Origin: Pseudomonas nunensis
Lineage (GTDB): Bacteria; Pseudomonadota; Gammaproteobacteria; Pseudomonadales; Pseudomonadaceae
Assembly: GCF_024296925.1 (NCBI RefSeq)
Contig: NZ_CP101125.1
Location: 312,501-376,500 of the forward strand
DNA: 64,000 bases
Direction of reading: 5' to 3'
Shown: positions 10,387 through 17,726 of the stretch, piece after piece
Position numbering within the stretch: position 1 is the first letter of the stretch
How the letters are laid out: the number at the start of each line of letters is the position of its first letter
Position numbers and translations under genes: made by a program
The notes under the pieces: generated by a model
The model's database searches: none
What the model was told of the DNA's origin: nothing
Seen by the model: the letters and a program-made list of their open reading frames with translations, nothing else

Positions 10387-12172
10387 CGCTCGCCTCGTCG
10401 AAGTCGTCGCCATGGGTCGGAATGTACAGGCTGAACGTCGCACCGGCATCTTTTTCGCTGGTGCATTCGATGTGCCCGTCATGGTTTTCCATGATCGAAA
10501 ACACCTTGGCCAAACCGAGGCCGGTGCCCGACGCCTTGGTGGTCACGAACGGGGTAAAGATCCGCTCCAGCATGTCGGGCTCGATGCCCTGGCCGGTGTC
10601 CGCGACGCTGATGATGGTGTGGGCGGCGTCGCGGTGGATGCCGAGTGTCAGGTGGCCGCCGTCGGGCATGGCGTCGATGGCGTTGACGATCAGGTTCAGC
10701 CCGGCCTGCTTGAGCTGGCGCGCGTCGGCGTACAGGGTCGCGCCCGGCGCCTGATCGTCGATGTGCACCTCGATGTTGTGGCTGGCCAGTTCCGGGGCGC
10801 AAAACCCGACCAGTTCATCCACCAGCGGCCGCGCCGGTTGGGTCGAGCGCAGCGGCGCGCTGGGTTTGGCGAAGTCGAGAAAATCGGTGATCAGGTCATT
10901 GATCCGGCTGACTTCGCTGACCACGTATTCCAGATGCCGCTTATCGGTCTCGGGCAGATCCGCGCGGCGGTGCAGCAGTTGGGTGGCGGTCTTGATGATG
11001 CCCAGCGGGTTGCGGATTTCATGCGCCAGGCCCATCGCAACTTCGCCCAGCGCATGCAAACGGTCGCGGCGGCGCAGTTGAGATTCCAGGTGTTGCAACT
11101 CGCCCAGGCGTTCGCTCATGTGGTTGAAGGTGCTGCTCAGTTCCGCCAGTTCGTCGCCGCCGGTGACGGCCAAGCGCTGGCGATAGTCCCCGGCGATCAC
11201 CGCTTGCACGCCGTTGGACAAACCGCGCAACGGTTGGGTCAGGCGTTGCGAAACCAACCAGCCGACCCCGAGGGATGCTGCCGAACTGAGCAGGAAAATC
11301 AGGATGAACAGGTTGCTCTGGTTCACCAGCCCCACCAGGCTGGTATGGCGCAGCAAGCCGCTGAAAATCACGCCTTGCAACTCGCCGTTTTCATTGAGGA
11401 TCGGCCGATAGATGCCGCTGTAGCGACTGGTGAATTGTTCGGTCGGCTGTTTGGTGGTGCGCAGGATCTGTTCGATTTTTTCCGGCACCGCCGCCGGGTG
11501 ATCTTCGAAGCGCTGGCTGGAGAAAATCTCGGAAAAGTCATTGCCCTTGGCCAGGTACAACCGCAGGTCCAGCGAGTGCACATCGGAGACGCTGGTCAGG
11601 AAGCTGTTGTCGAGGTAGGTGGCGATCACCAGTTTGTAATCGACGCCATCCTGTTCAGTTTCAAACGTCGACACCACCGTGCCGGTCGGTACACCGCCGA
11701 TCTGCAAGGTCTGCATCACCGCTTTGGGCGCGGTGCTGATCTGCCGCACGATGTCATCGGCGGCGGTGCTGAACACCACTTTGTGATCGCTGTTGCGCAC
11801 CAGCGCGACAACATCGATGCCCATCGAATCGGCGATGTCAGTGGTCAATCGGTCGTGGCGCAGCGACAACTTATCCACCGGCGGGCGGACGTAGCGCAAG
11901 AACAACTGCGCGGCCCGGGCGTTGTCACGGAGGATTTCGCTGATCTCGTCCTCGACGATCTTGGTCGATTCCTGCAGCCAGATGCGCACGTTGCTGTCGA
12001 AAATCTGCGACAGGGTGGTGGCCGCCAGTTCTGCAGCGATCATGGTCGGGATCACGCTGACCAGCCAGAAGGCCAGGACCAGTTTGCGTTGCAGGCTCCA
12101 GCCGGAAAGGGCGAAGGGTCGGGCGTTGGCAGGTCGGTGTTTGGTCATCGGGTTTCGCTTGTCGAAAGCCAT
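10376..12172 (-). CDS. NtrB-type sensor histidine kinase with periplasmic Cache-like domain
   Basis: The 598-residue inner-membrane kinase has transmembrane helices at about 31-53 and 286-306 that bracket a roughly 230-residue periplasmic sensor resembling a double-Cache domain. A HAMP segment (SQRLTQPLRGL) follows. The dimerisation helix carries phospho-acceptor H384 (AHEIRNPLG), and the ATPase has N box NLIVNAID, G1 DTGQGI and G2 GTGLGL. Starts at 12172 or 12148 are both possible, with weak ribosome sites. It partners the overlapping sigma-54 regulator. Its ligand is probably a small metabolite linked to the upstream enzymes; this is inferred from context only. Confidence 0.9.
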   Translation of the reverse strand: MAFDKRNPMTKHRPANARPFALSGWSLQRKLVLAFWLVSVIPTMIAAELAATTLSQIFDSNVRIWLQESTKIVEDEISEILRDNARAAQLFLRYVRPPVDKLSLRHDRLTTDIADSMGIDVVALVRNSDHKVVFSTAADDIVRQISTAPKAVMQTLQIGGVPTGTVVSTFETEQDGVDYKLVIATYLDNSFLTSVSDVHSLDLRLYLAKGNDFSEIFSSQRFEDHPAAVPEKIEQILRTTKQPTEQFTSRYSGIYRPILNENGELQGVIFSGLLRHTSLVGLVNQSNLFILIFLLSSAASLGVGWLVSQRLTQPLRGLSNGVQAVIAGDYRQRLAVTGGDELAELSSTFNHMSERLGELQHLESQLRRRDRLHALGEVAMGLAHEIRNPLGIIKTATQLLHRRADLPETDKRHLEYVVSEVSRINDLITDFLDFAKPSAPLRSTQPARPLVDELVGFCAPELASHNIEVHIDDQAPGATLYADARQLKQAGLNLIVNAIDAMPDGGHLTLGIHRDAAHTIISVADTGQGIEPDMLERIFTPFVTTKASGTGLGLAKVFSIMENHDGHIECTSEKDAGATFSLYIPTHGDDFDEASDDT

Positions 12173-12261
12173 GGCGGGAGAAATCGTGAGGCCTGGTTCA
12201 ATACATTAGCCGACATTGCCCCGCCGGTGGCGACCCGTCTGCAACCGGGTTCGCCATGGGC

Positions 12262-13140
12262 TCAGGCCAGTTGCCGATATTCCTGGCGCAGAGGTCGCGG
12301 GATGGATCGCTGTTGAATGAAACGCTGTTGGATAAAGTCCACGCTCAGCTCAATCACCCGGCGGTATTGCAGGTCGACGGTGATCATGTGATAGCAGTCG
12401 TCCAGCAGCACCTTGACCACCGGCCCGCCGAGTTTGCGTTCGACGTAATCGGCGTTCCAGCGGCTGGTGATGTCGTCTTCGATGGAGTGCAGCACCAGTG
12501 CCTGGGTGGTGATCGATGGCATGCACTTTTTCACCACGGCATTGAGTCGGTGCAACTCGCGCACGGTGACGCCTTCCATGGTCAGCAAACCCGCTGCGCT
12601 GCTTTCGCCTTCCTTCATCTGGCGTTCGACGATGGCGCGCAGGCGTTCGTTCTTGATGCCGTAGGGCGGTTTTTCTTCGAAGCTGCAAAGGTGCACGCCG
12701 AACGGGATGCGCATCAGCAACGGCGTGAGGAACGCCAGTTTGTTGATGCTCCAGCCGTCGTAGCGCAGGGTCGTGGAATACAACAGCAAGCCTTCGATTT
12801 GCCCCGGGTGCTCGGCCGCCAGGTACATCGACAACACCGCGCCCATGGACAAGCCGCCGACGAACACATGCTCGTGTTTGCGCCGCACACCGACGAAGGT
12901 GTTGCGCGCGCTTTCGTACCAGTCGCGCCAGCCAGTGGCTTGCAGGTCGGCGTTGCCGCCGCAGTGCCCGGCGAGGGTCGGCACGTAGACCGTGTGCCCG
13001 GCTTTCGCCAGGCCCATGGCCACCCGACGGAGTTCCGTCGGGGTGCCGGTGAGGCCGTGGATCAACAGCACCGCGACCTCGCCCGAGCCGAGAACGAAAC
13101 CGGCGCTGCCTTCGCCCATATCGATCTCGTCATGCATCAT
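12262..13140 (-). CDS. Esterase-like alpha/beta hydrolase
   Basis: The 292-residue cytoplasmic hydrolase has an oxyanion motif LIHGLTGTP, a nucleophile elbow GLSMG, an acid in HSIEDDITS and a histidine in DCYHMITVD. The HGLTGTP start and overall order resemble Est30/monoacylglycerol-lipase-type carboxylesterases. Its start codon overlaps the aminotransferase stop in an ATGA junction, so the two are translated together. The substrate is unknown. The operon suggests it hydrolyses an ester or thioester intermediate handled by the aminotransferase and phosphatase. Confidence 0.85.
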   Translation of the reverse strand: MMHDEIDMGEGSAGFVLGSGEVAVLLIHGLTGTPTELRRVAMGLAKAGHTVYVPTLAGHCGGNADLQATGWRDWYESARNTFVGVRRKHEHVFVGGLSMGAVLSMYLAAEHPGQIEGLLLYSTTLRYDGWSINKLAFLTPLLMRIPFGVHLCSFEEKPPYGIKNERLRAIVERQMKEGESSAAGLLTMEGVTVRELHRLNAVVKKCMPSITTQALVLHSIEDDITSRWNADYVERKLGGPVVKVLLDDCYHMITVDLQYRRVIELSVDFIQQRFIQQRSIPRPLRQEYRQLA

Positions 13141-14531
13141 CTTTTCATCGCCCGGTGCAAGAGACGGTCGAGGAGGGCGAGACCCAGGTCAATTTCCGGG
13201 TAGCTGATTTCCAGCGACGGGGCCAGGGTGATCACGTTCTTGTAGTAGCCGCCCACGTCGAGGATCAGGCCCAGGCGTTTGCCGTCGATTTCGATGTCGC
13301 CCTTCATGCCTTCGTCGACCATGAAATCCAGGGTCGCCTTGTCCGGCGTGAAGCCGTCCGGACCGCAGATTTCGCAGCGCAGAGCCAGTCCCAGGCCATC
13401 GACGTCGCCGATGATCGGGTAGCGTTTCTGCAGGTCTTTCAGGCCTTCGAGGAAGTATTTGCCCTTGGCCATGACCATCGCGCCGTAATCGACTTCGCTG
13501 GTCATCTTGAACATTTCCAGGCCGACCGCAGTGCCCAGCGGGTTGGACGCGAAGGTCGAGTGAGTCGAACCCGGCGGGAAGATTTTCGGGTTGATCAGTT
13601 CTTCCTTGGCCCAGATGCCACCCAGCGGGTTGAGGCCATTAGTCAGCGCTTTGCCGAAGACGATCACGTCCGGTTTGACGTCGAAGTGCTCGATTGACCA
13701 CAGCTTGCCGGTGCGCCAGAAACCCATCTGGATTTCATCGACCACCATCAAGATTCCGTGCTGATCCAGCACGTGCTTGAGTTCGCTGTAGAAGTTCATC
13801 GGCGGGATCACGTAGCCGCCGGTGCCCTGGATCGGCTCGACGTAGAAGGCTGCGTATTCACTCTGGCCGACTTTCGGGTCCCAGACGCCGTTGTATTCAG
13901 TCTCGAACAAACGGGCGAATTGCTGCACGCAATGGCTGCCGTATTCTTCCTTGGTCATGCCTTTCGGGCCACGGAAGTGGTACGGGAACGGGATGAAGTT
14001 GGCGCGCTCGCCGAAGTGGCCGTAGCGACGGCGATAGCGGTAGCTGGAGGTGATCGACGACGCGCCGAGGGTGCGACCGTGGTAACCGCCTTCGAAGGCG
14101 AACATCAAGCTCTTGCCGTTGGTGGCGTTACGCACGACTTTCAGCGAGTCCTCGATGGACTGCGAACCGCCGACGTTGAAATGGACGCGACCGTCGAGGC
14201 CGAATTTTTTCTTGGCATCGACCGCGATCATTTCCGAGAGCTCGATCTTGCCTTTGTGCAGGTACTGGCTGGCGATCTGCGGCAGGGTGTCGATCTGCTG
14301 TTTCAGCGCGTTGTTCAGGCGCGGGTTGGCGTAACCGAAGTTGACCGCCGAGTACCACATTTGCAGGTCGAGATAGGCCTGGTCTTCGGTGTCCCACACG
14401 TACGAGCCTTCGCAGCGGCTGAAAATGCGCGGCGGGTCAATGTAGTGGACGGTGTCGCCGTAGGAGCAATATTTGGCTTCTTTATCCAGAAGGATCTGGT
14501 CTTCGGCGGTAGCGATTCGAATATCAGACAT
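13137..14531 (-). CDS. Class III PLP-dependent aminotransferase
   Basis: The 464-residue fold-type I enzyme belongs to the aspartate aminotransferase family as annotated in databases, and to subgroup III by motif. VVDEIQMGFWRTG contains Asp265, which binds the pyridine nitrogen; VFGKALTNG contains Lys294, the likely Schiff-base lysine; STHSTFASNPLGTA follows. ATG 14531 is chosen because AGGAA precedes it and it overlaps the phosphatase stop by eight bases. Members of this family act on omega-amino acids, amines or phospho-amines, and some are phospho-lyases. The adjacent phosphatase makes a phosphorylated or amino-alcohol substrate plausible, but nothing in the sequence fixes it. Confidence 0.88.
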   Translation of the reverse strand: MSDIRIATAEDQILLDKEAKYCSYGDTVHYIDPPRIFSRCEGSYVWDTEDQAYLDLQMWYSAVNFGYANPRLNNALKQQIDTLPQIASQYLHKGKIELSEMIAVDAKKKFGLDGRVHFNVGGSQSIEDSLKVVRNATNGKSLMFAFEGGYHGRTLGASSITSSYRYRRRYGHFGERANFIPFPYHFRGPKGMTKEEYGSHCVQQFARLFETEYNGVWDPKVGQSEYAAFYVEPIQGTGGYVIPPMNFYSELKHVLDQHGILMVVDEIQMGFWRTGKLWSIEHFDVKPDVIVFGKALTNGLNPLGGIWAKEELINPKIFPPGSTHSTFASNPLGTAVGLEMFKMTSEVDYGAMVMAKGKYFLEGLKDLQKRYPIIGDVDGLGLALRCEICGPDGFTPDKATLDFMVDEGMKGDIEIDGKRLGLILDVGGYYKNVITLAPSLEISYPEIDLGLALLDRLLHRAMKR

Positions 14532-15228
14532 GATGGAAGAGTTCCTGTGTTTCGACGTTGAAAGAGGTGGCGTTGGCGCTGCTGGCAACAGGCAGCTGAG
14601 CCAGCAGGGCTGGAAGTTCGGCGAAGCTGTCGAAGCGTGCGTAGGCGATGCCGTTGCGCTCGCAGTGCTCGGCCAGGCGATCCTTGGCGAACACGAAATC
14701 GGCGGTGGACGCCACGCACATGTCCGACTGACCGTCACCGATCACCAGCACCCGTTTGCTCTTGGGCGTGGACTTGCATTTGCAGTTGCCGGACGCGGCG
14801 CGGCAGGCGTCGCTGGAGTACGGGAAGTCGATGCGCCAGCTCTCGTGGCCGAGTTGGCGCAAGCGGTTGGCGAGAATCGGCAGCAGGGTCACGTAGTTGC
14901 GCGCAAGAATTCGCGCGATGCCTTGCTCGATGCCGTCGCTGACCACTTCGAGGGTGGCGCCGAGGCCGATCACGTGGTCGACGAAGTCGGGGAAGTCCGG
15001 GTCGATTTCGATCGTGTCGAAAAACGCGAGCAGTTCGTTCGGCGTGGCCTTGACCAGCGAGAGCTGGCGGCTGAGGCATTCACGGGAACCGATGTCGCCT
15101 TGCAGCCACTCGTTTTCGATCGCTTCCCAGCTCGGGTCGGCGAAGCGCTGGAGGATGCTGTCGATCACGTCGGTGCGGGTGATGGTCCCGTCGAAATCAC
15201 ACACGATATGCCAATCATTCATCTGCAT
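14524..15228 (-). CDS. HAD-IB phosphatase, MtnX-like
   Basis: The 234-residue HAD hydrolase has nucleophile motif DFDGTIT (first Asp near residue 11), motif II VVSDG and motif IV VIGDGQSDMCVA. A cysteine-rich insert (C-x6-C-x-C) before motif IV recalls the metal-binding insert of MtnX-type phosphatases. It should dephosphorylate a small metabolite. AGG lies eight bases before the second ATG (15222), which may be the real start. It is the first gene of the block, 35-40 bases from the predicted transcription start of the sigma-54 promoter. Confidence 0.87.
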   Translation of the reverse strand: MQMNDWHIVCDFDGTITRTDVIDSILQRFADPSWEAIENEWLQGDIGSRECLSRQLSLVKATPNELLAFFDTIEIDPDFPDFVDHVIGLGATLEVVSDGIEQGIARILARNYVTLLPILANRLRQLGHESWRIDFPYSSDACRAASGNCKCKSTPKSKRVLVIGDGQSDMCVASTADFVFAKDRLAEHCERNGIAYARFDSFAELPALLAQLPVASSANATSFNVETQELFHHV

Positions 15229-15275
15229 TACCTATTGGGGCAGGGCGCGCTGTTTGCGCTTGCAGAAGGGGTAGA

Positions 15276-15290
15276 GCAGGGACTGTGCCA
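15276..15290 (-). promoter_or_regulatory. Predicted sigma-54 promoter of the phosphatase/aminotransferase operon
   Basis: On the minus strand the sequence reads TGGCAC-AGTCC-CTGC. It has the invariant GG and GC separated by exactly ten bases and one mismatch to TGGCAC-N5-TTGC. Transcription would begin near 15264, just before the phosphatase gene. The operon itself encodes an NtrC-type activator. Confidence 0.65.
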
Positions 15291-15344
15291 ATCGGCTTGG
15301 GCCCCGTATTTACTGGGTTTCAGCAGGTGTGTGCGTCAGCGAAG

Positions 15345-15370
15345 CTACAATTTTTGTAGGTTGCTACAAA
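15345..15370. promoter_or_regulatory. Palindromic activator-site cluster (CTACAA/TTGTAG)
   Basis: Three alternating half-sites make two overlapping perfect dyads: CTACAA-TTT-TTGTAG (15345-15359) and TTTGTAG-GTTG-CTACAAA (15353-15370). They sit about 80-105 bases upstream of the predicted sigma-54 start, the usual place for an enhancer-binding-protein site, and about 72 bases before the divergent mipA-like start. Confidence 0.6.
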
Positions 15371-15441
15371 CAACATGAGTGCTTGCGCAGGCAGGGCGAA
15401 AAGAGGATTGATGCGCGCATATCTTGTTAAGGAAGGGCCTC

Positions 15442-16194
15442 ATGTCGAGGATTACTGTTGCTCTGTTTGCGGCGCTGACGTGCTTGTCAGCCAACGTTCT
15501 GGCCGATGGCATTACCGGTGAGGCCGGTGCGGGGCTGAGTTATCAGCCTCATGACCCGACCGGCAGTCGCCATGAAGTCCGGCCGGTGCCGTATGTCGAT
15601 CTGGACTGGGGCGATGTCAGCCTCAGCACCGACGATGGGCTGACCTGGAGCGCGTTGAAAACCAACGGTTTCAGCGCCGGGCCGTTCCTCAATTACCTCC
15701 CGGGGCGCACCGCCAACGGCAGTTTGCAGGGCCTGCACGATGTGCCGGACATGGGCGTGGTCGGTGGGTTCGTGCAATACGCGCCGGCTGATTTCTGGCG
15801 GGTGTTTGCGACCGTGGGCGAGGCCGTCGGCGGGCAGCAAGGCGTGGTCGGCAGGGTCGGTGGCGAGATCGGTTATCCATTGGGTGGCGGGGTGATTGGC
15901 AGCAGCAACCTGACGGCACACTTTGCCGATGCGCAGCAGAATCAGGCGTTTTATGGGGTGAGTGGTTCAGAGTCGCAGGCTTCGGGCATTGCCCGCTACA
16001 ACGCTGGTGGCGGTTTGCAGAATGTGGCGTTGACCCAGAGCTTTGAGTTTCCGCTGGCAACCCATTGGTCGCTGTTGACCAGTGCGAGCTGGATTCACCT
16101 GACGGGCTCGGCGGCGGACAGCAGCATCGTCAAACAGGTCGGGCAACAGGATCAGGGGGAAGTGCAGGCGGCGGTGGCTTATAAGTTTGATTGA
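15442..16194 (+). CDS. MipA/OmpV family outer-membrane protein
   Basis: The 250-residue protein has a signal peptide (ITVALFAALTCLSANVLA) followed by alternating beta-strands and a C-terminal aromatic/hydrophobic strand VAAVAYKFD, as in outer-membrane barrels. The family is MipA/OmpV, with members linked to MltA scaffolding or small-molecule passage. ATG 15442 has a clear AAGGAAG ribosome site. It is divergent from the phosphatase operon and shares the palindrome cluster, so it might import or export that operon's substrate (inference). Confidence 0.82.
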   Translation: MSRITVALFAALTCLSANVLADGITGEAGAGLSYQPHDPTGSRHEVRPVPYVDLDWGDVSLSTDDGLTWSALKTNGFSAGPFLNYLPGRTANGSLQGLHDVPDMGVVGGFVQYAPADFWRVFATVGEAVGGQQGVVGRVGGEIGYPLGGGVIGSSNLTAHFADAQQNQAFYGVSGSESQASGIARYNAGGGLQNVALTQSFEFPLATHWSLLTSASWIHLTGSAADSSIVKQVGQQDQGEVQAAVAYKFD

Positions 16195-16230
16195 CTCTGA
16201 CACCCTGAAATTTTGTGGCTCCCGAAATAC

Positions 16231-16347
16231 ATTGTGGCGAGGGAGCTTGCTCCCGCTTGAGTGCGCAGCACTCACAAAATTAGTGCTCGTTGCCGGAATC
16301 TTGGGGCCGCTTCGCAGCCCAGCGGGAGCAAGCTCCCTCGCCACAAT
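16231..16347. repeat. REP-type inverted repeat, family C (TTGTGGCGAGGGAGC)
   Basis: ATTGTGGCGAGGGAGCTTGC and its complement flank a longer, imperfect centre. The same family occurs at 21017 and 26580. It lies between the convergent mipA-like gene and the small transporter genes. Confidence 0.88.
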
Positions 16348-16361
16348 TGATCGCGGTGTTA

Positions 16362-16763
16362 TCAGGCTTGTTCGCCTTCAGCCAACAACGCAATCCCCGC
16401 AATAATCACCGCCACGCCCACCCAGTGCAGCAAGCTGATCTGCTCGCCCAGCCCCAACCACGACCCCAGCAATACCCCGACAAACACCAGCGAACTCAGG
16501 GGAAACGCCAGGGACAAACTGCTGCGGCGCAAGATCAGCATCCAGACAAAGAACGCGCCGATGCCGCAGCCCACCGCAAACAAAACCCCGGGGTCGACGA
16601 TCACTGCTTGCAGCCAGTGCAGGGTAAAAGTCATCTGGCCCAACTGATCGCCACCGACCTTGGTCGCAATCTGCCCGGCACTTTCCAGCGTAATCAACAG
16701 CGCCCAGAGCACCACCGTGCCGAGTCGCCCGTGCAGCCAACCCATCGATTCGGCATTACGCAT
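16362..16763 (-). CDS. Small DMT/EamA-type membrane transporter, second of a pair
   Basis: The product is about 133 residues with four predicted helices (LGTVVLWALLITLE, AVIVDPGVLFAVGCGIGAFFVW, SLSLAFPLSSLVFVGVLLG, LLHWVGVAVIIAGIALLA), the size and shape of an SMR/EmrE-like half transporter. ATG 16763 overlaps the upstream gene's stop by eight bases; a GTG at 16772 is an alternative. With the overlapping partner it probably forms a heterodimeric small-molecule or lipid-sugar transporter. The substrate is unknown. Confidence 0.78.
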   Translation of the reverse strand: MRNAESMGWLHGRLGTVVLWALLITLESAGQIATKVGGDQLGQMTFTLHWLQAVIVDPGVLFAVGCGIGAFFVWMLILRRSSLSLAFPLSSLVFVGVLLGSWLGLGEQISLLHWVGVAVIIAGIALLAEGEQA

Positions 16764-17130
16764 GGCCAGCACACGCGAGCATCACGCCCACCGTAATCAC
16801 CAGCGTTGCGAGCCAGCGCCGGCGGCTGACTGTTTCGCCGAGCACCACTTTGCCCGCCAGCACCACGCCGCAATAGGCCAGGGCCCCGGCCGGAAACAAC
16901 AGGCTCAACGGTGCCCGGGACAAGGCTTCGAGCCAGACGAAAAACTCCAGGGCATAGGCGCTGATCCCGCACCACAACAGCGGCGCATTGAACACCTGGC
17001 CCCAGAACGCGTTCAGCCGAAAACCGCCTTCGAGTTCCGGCAAACGGTCCAGGCCGAGTTTGAAACAGAGCTGGCCGATCACATCCAGCACGATGGAAAA
17101 CGCCACCAGCACAATGACGGTGAAGGTCAT
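16756..17130 (-). CDS. Small DMT/EamA-type membrane transporter, first of a pair
   Basis: The 124-residue protein has four hydrophobic segments: MTFTVIVLVAFSIVLDVIGQ, APLLWCGISAYALEFFVW, ALSRAPLSLLFPAGALAYCGV and WLATLVITVGVMLACAG. ATG 17130 starts the first helix; the longer frame upstream runs through a REP element and is not coding. It overlaps the next transporter gene, and paired small subunits of unequal sequence are typical of two-gene SMR systems. Confidence 0.78.
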   Translation of the reverse strand: MTFTVIVLVAFSIVLDVIGQLCFKLGLDRLPELEGGFRLNAFWGQVFNAPLLWCGISAYALEFFVWLEALSRAPLSLLFPAGALAYCGVVLAGKVVLGETVSRRRWLATLVITVGVMLACAGHA

Positions 17131-17281
17131 GGGCGTGGTGCCTTTTTGAGAATATTCACGGTCAGGATCTACCCCTGGGTGGGCGCTTTCAGACACCGGG
17201 CTCATCAGGTATGAGCACCGGCCGAGAGGGCTTTGGGGGTAAATGCAAGGGGCGGGCCAGCCGCTGGCGACGCAGTTCCCT

Positions 17282-17371
17282 TGTGGGAGCGGGCTTGCTC
17301 GCGAAAGCGGTGTGTCAGCCAACATGGATGTTAAATGTGCTGGCCTCTTCGCGAGCAAGCCCGCTCCCACA
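17282..17371. repeat. REP-type inverted repeat, family A
   Basis: TGTGGGAGCGGGCTTGCTC arms are seen again. The element lies between glpM and the small transporter pair. Confidence 0.9.
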
Positions 17372-17387
17372 GGGGATGGTGGGGTGA

Positions 17388-17726
17388 TCAGGCGTGGACG
17401 CGTACCCAGACGCTGACGAGCACGGTCGCGGCCATCAACCAGGCCACCGCCGCCACGGCCAGCGAAGCTTCCAGGCGCATGCGATCCACCATCACGTACA
17501 ACGTGGCCAGGTACACGAAGTAGGGAATGATCGACCACATGCCAAACACGATGGTGGTCTTCAAATCGTCGAGTGAGCGGCCCTTCCCGACGATGTAGTG
17601 CGCGATCAGCGCGAAGGTTGGGAACAGCGGCACCAGCCCGGCGATGTAATAGTTTTTGGTCTTGGCCAGCGCGGCAAGGATCAGTACCACCGCCGCGCCC
17701 AGGAGCGCTTTGATCATCAGGTCCAT
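17388..17726 (-). CDS. glpM: GlpM family membrane protein
   Basis: The 112-residue protein has four hydrophobic helices (ALLGAAVVLILAALA, AGLVPLFPTFALIAHYIV, TTIVFGMWSIIPYFVYLATLYVM, AVAAVAWLMAATVLVSVW) and matches the small GlpM membrane family, known in P. aeruginosa for an effect on alginate production. Its start overlaps the aauR stop by one base, so it is co-transcribed with aauSR here rather than lying beside glpD. Confidence 0.82.
   Translation of the reverse strand: MDLMIKALLGAAVVLILAALAKTKNYYIAGLVPLFPTFALIAHYIVGKGRSLDDLKTTIVFGMWSIIPYFVYLATLYVMVDRMRLEASLAVAAVAWLMAATVLVSVWVRVHA

Noticed and set aside
10349..12316. A 655-codon open frame antisense to the sensor kinase
   Set aside because: It is the shadow of a clear histidine kinase with all catalytic boxes; no start signals or recognisable domains.
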